Shown here: piece by piece, positions 62,561 to 64,000 of the stretch | How positions within the stretch are numbered: the stretch's first letter is position 1 | Layout of the letters: the number at the start of each line of letters is the position of its first letter | Assembly: GCF_032917945.1 (NCBI RefSeq) | Contig: NZ_CP136624.1 | Span: 7,936,001 to 8,000,000 of the forward strand | Length of the DNA stretch: 64,000 bases | Direction of reading: 5' to 3' | Source: Bradyrhizobium sp. sBnM-33 | GTDB taxonomy: Bacteria > Pseudomonadota > Alphaproteobacteria > Rhizobiales > Xanthobacteraceae | The notes under the pieces: model-generated | Database searches by the model: none | What the model saw: the letters and a program-made list of their open reading frames with translations, nothing else | Told to the model about the DNA's origin: nothing | Position numbers and translations under genes: made by a program

Positions 62561-62674
62561 AGACGTCGATGGCCGGGATAAACCCGGCCACGATTATCAA
62601 TTTATCTTCCGCTGAAATGAGTCAAGCCGCGCGCCCGCCGCCGCAGACGGAGCTGCGGCGGCCAGGCCGGCCAG

Positions 62675-64000
62675 CTACGCCGCGACGCGATGCGCGGCGA
62701 TGATCTGGTCGGCGGCGCGGCCGGTGACCTCGGCCATGCGGTCGAATTGGCGGGTGAAACCGCCGGCGCCGGCGGTGGCCGAGCGCAACTCCACGATCAG
62801 ATCGCCGATCTCCGCTTCCGGCATGGTGGCGCGGACGCAGTCCCATCCCGGCCAGCCCTCGCGGGTGTCGAAGCCGAGAATCTGGCCGCGTCGCGCCGAC
62901 AGGATCGCGTTGATCTTCGCCGTCGCTTCCGTCGGGCAGACGATCTCCACCATGTGGATCGGCTCCAGCAGCACCGGCTGGCACTGCGGCAGCGCCTCGG
63001 TCATGCCGATTCGCGCCGCGGTGCGGAACGCGAGATCGGACGAGTCGACGCTGTGATAGGAGCCGTCGATGAGCGTGACTTCAACATCGATGACGGGAAA
63101 ACCGAGCGGACCCTTGGCGAGGCCGTCGACCACGCCCTCTTCCACCGCGCCGATATAGTTTTTCGGCACCGCGCCGCCGACCACCTTTTCGTGGAACTCG
63201 AAGCCTGAGCCGCGCGGCAGCGGCTTGATTTCCAGCACCACGTCGCCGAACTGGCCATGGCCGCCGGATTGCTTCTTGTGGCGGCCGCGCTGGGTGATCG
63301 GTTTGCGGATGGTCTCCTGATAGCCGATCGCCGGCGGCTGCGATTTGACGTTAACGCCGAAGCGGTCGCGCAGCCGCTCGAGCGCGACGCGCAGATGCAT
63401 CTCGCCCTGCCCCCACAACACGATGTCGTGGGTGCGCTGGTTCTGGATCATCGTCAGCGACGGATCCTCCTCGTTCAGCCTCAGCAGCGCTTGACCCAGC
63501 TTGACATCGTCCTTGCGATCGGCCGCCGAGACGGACATCGCGAGCACCGGCGGTACCGGCGTCACCTGCACCAGCGCCGGCGGCGCGGTCTTGCCGCCGG
63601 ACAGCGTGTCTCCGGTCTTGATGGCGTCGAGCTTGCCGAGGGCGACGGTGTCGCCGGCCTCGGCCGAAGGCCGCTTGGTATCGTACGCGCCGTTGACGGC
63701 GAGAATGCCGGACACGCGCCCGGATTCGCCGGAGGAGGATTGCAGCGTGGCGCCGTCGTCGAGATGGCCGGCAAGCAGCCGCACCAGCGACAGCTTGCCG
63801 CCGTGCTGCAGGTGCAGCGTCTTGAACACATAAGCCAACGCTTCCTTTTGCGACGGCGCACCGAGGCGTTTCGCCGTCTCGACGACGCCGGGCGATTCGT
63901 GACGCAGCGCCTTCATCAGCCGCAACACGCCGTTTTCACGGCTCGCGGCGCCCAGCAGCACCGGGCAGATCAGCCCTTCGCGCAATTCGCGGGCGAGATC
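62675..64000 (-). CDS. Elongation factor G-like protein, 5' end beyond the window
   Basis: The 441 residues present cover domains II-V of an EF-G-type translational GTPase; the N-terminal GTPase domain is outside the window on the right. Recognisable parts are LVRLLAGHLDDGATLQ (domain II region), VNVKSQPPAIGYQETIRKP, RGRHKKQSGGHGQFGDVVLEI (domain IV start) and PTEATAKINAILSARRGQILGFD (domain V). The sequence differs from canonical FusA, so it is probably the second, EF-G2-like copy. Confidence 0.88.
   Translation of the reverse strand, partial: DLARELREGLICPVLLGAASRENGVLRLMKALRHESPGVVETAKRLGAPSQKEALAYVFKTLHLQHGGKLSLVRLLAGHLDDGATLQSSSGESGRVSGILAVNGAYDTKRPSAEAGDTVALGKLDAIKTGDTLSGGKTAPPALVQVTPVPPVLAMSVSAADRKDDVKLGQALLRLNEEDPSLTMIQNQRTHDIVLWGQGEMHLRVALERLRDRFGVNVKSQPPAIGYQETIRKPITQRGRHKKQSGGHGQFGDVVLEIKPLPRGSGFEFHEKVVGGAVPKNYIGAVEEGVVDGLAKGPLGFPVIDVEVTLIDGSYHSVDSSDLAFRTAARIGMTEALPQCQPVLLEPIHMVEIVCPTEATAKINAILSARRGQILGFDTREGWPGWDCVRATMPEAEIGDLIVELRSATAGAGGFTRQFDRMAEVTGRAADQIIAAHRVAA

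Overview
The window looks like chromosome of a Bradyrhizobium-type alphaproteobacterium (Nitrobacteraceae). GC is high throughout. Many intergenic gaps carry the imperfect-palindrome repeats typical of that genus. The heme-uptake locus (hmuTUV, hmuP, hmuR, hmuQ, hutX, exbB, exbD, tonB) has the bradyrhizobial arrangement, and several tiny proteins are of kinds seen in this genus. I saw no rRNA, tRNA, CRISPR array, intact insertion sequence or prophage. Names rest on motif recognition only; no search could be run.

Layout. 1-894 holds only repeats. 895-6294 has a small membrane protein, two GT4 glycosyltransferases (one TreT-like), a DUF2336 protein and a small secreted Cys-rich protein. 6449-9389 has a proline-rich membrane-anchored protein and purA. 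9736-13885 has ybaK, an EamA exporter, an MCE/MlaD protein and an FMN alpha-hydroxy-acid oxidase. 14366-14876 has two tiny genes, the first behind a sigma-EcfG-like promoter. 15066-17820 is a polyhydroxyalkanoate-like module: a ribbon-helix-helix regulator translationally coupled to an intracellular PHB-depolymerase-like esterase, facing a PhaC-like alpha/beta hydrolase across a nested dyad. 18550-23997 is a probable catabolic cluster: AA_synth protein, FAH hydrolase, GntR regulator, MDR oxidoreductase, VOC dioxygenase-like protein and Bug binding protein. The palindrome ATTTTCGAAAAT lies at both of its promoter regions.

24175-33462 holds a DUF1330-like protein, a second EamA exporter, a second Bug protein, a chemotaxis receptor, a D-2-hydroxyacid dehydrogenase and an ABC importer (binding protein and two permeases) with no ATPase gene beside it. 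33486-42327 is the heme locus: outer-membrane receptor, TonB/ExbBD energisation, periplasmic binding protein, FecCD permease and ATPase, cytosolic carrier HutX, IsdG-type heme oxygenase and the small regulator HmuP. 42442-43794 is a secreted phytase-like esterase behind a three-repeat Pho box.

43946-51829 has a PhnA-like membrane protein preceded by a 24-residue membrane peptide, AlkB, a DUF763 protein, a MuiA-family protein, and serA and serC (serine biosynthesis). 51909-64000 has small housekeeping and envelope genes: GNAT, GST, two outer-membrane beta-barrels, an Fsr-like MFS exporter, glmM, a second alpha-hydroxy-acid oxidase, two tandem 208-residue secreted paralogs, aroE, and an EF-G-like gene cut by the window end.

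Most of the window is ordinary metabolism and transport. The items most worth pursuing are regulatory: the GntR twin operators, the ribbon-helix-helix nested dyad, the triple Pho box and the EcfG-like promoter. Next come the PhaC-like serine hydrolase module and the tandem secreted paralogs.
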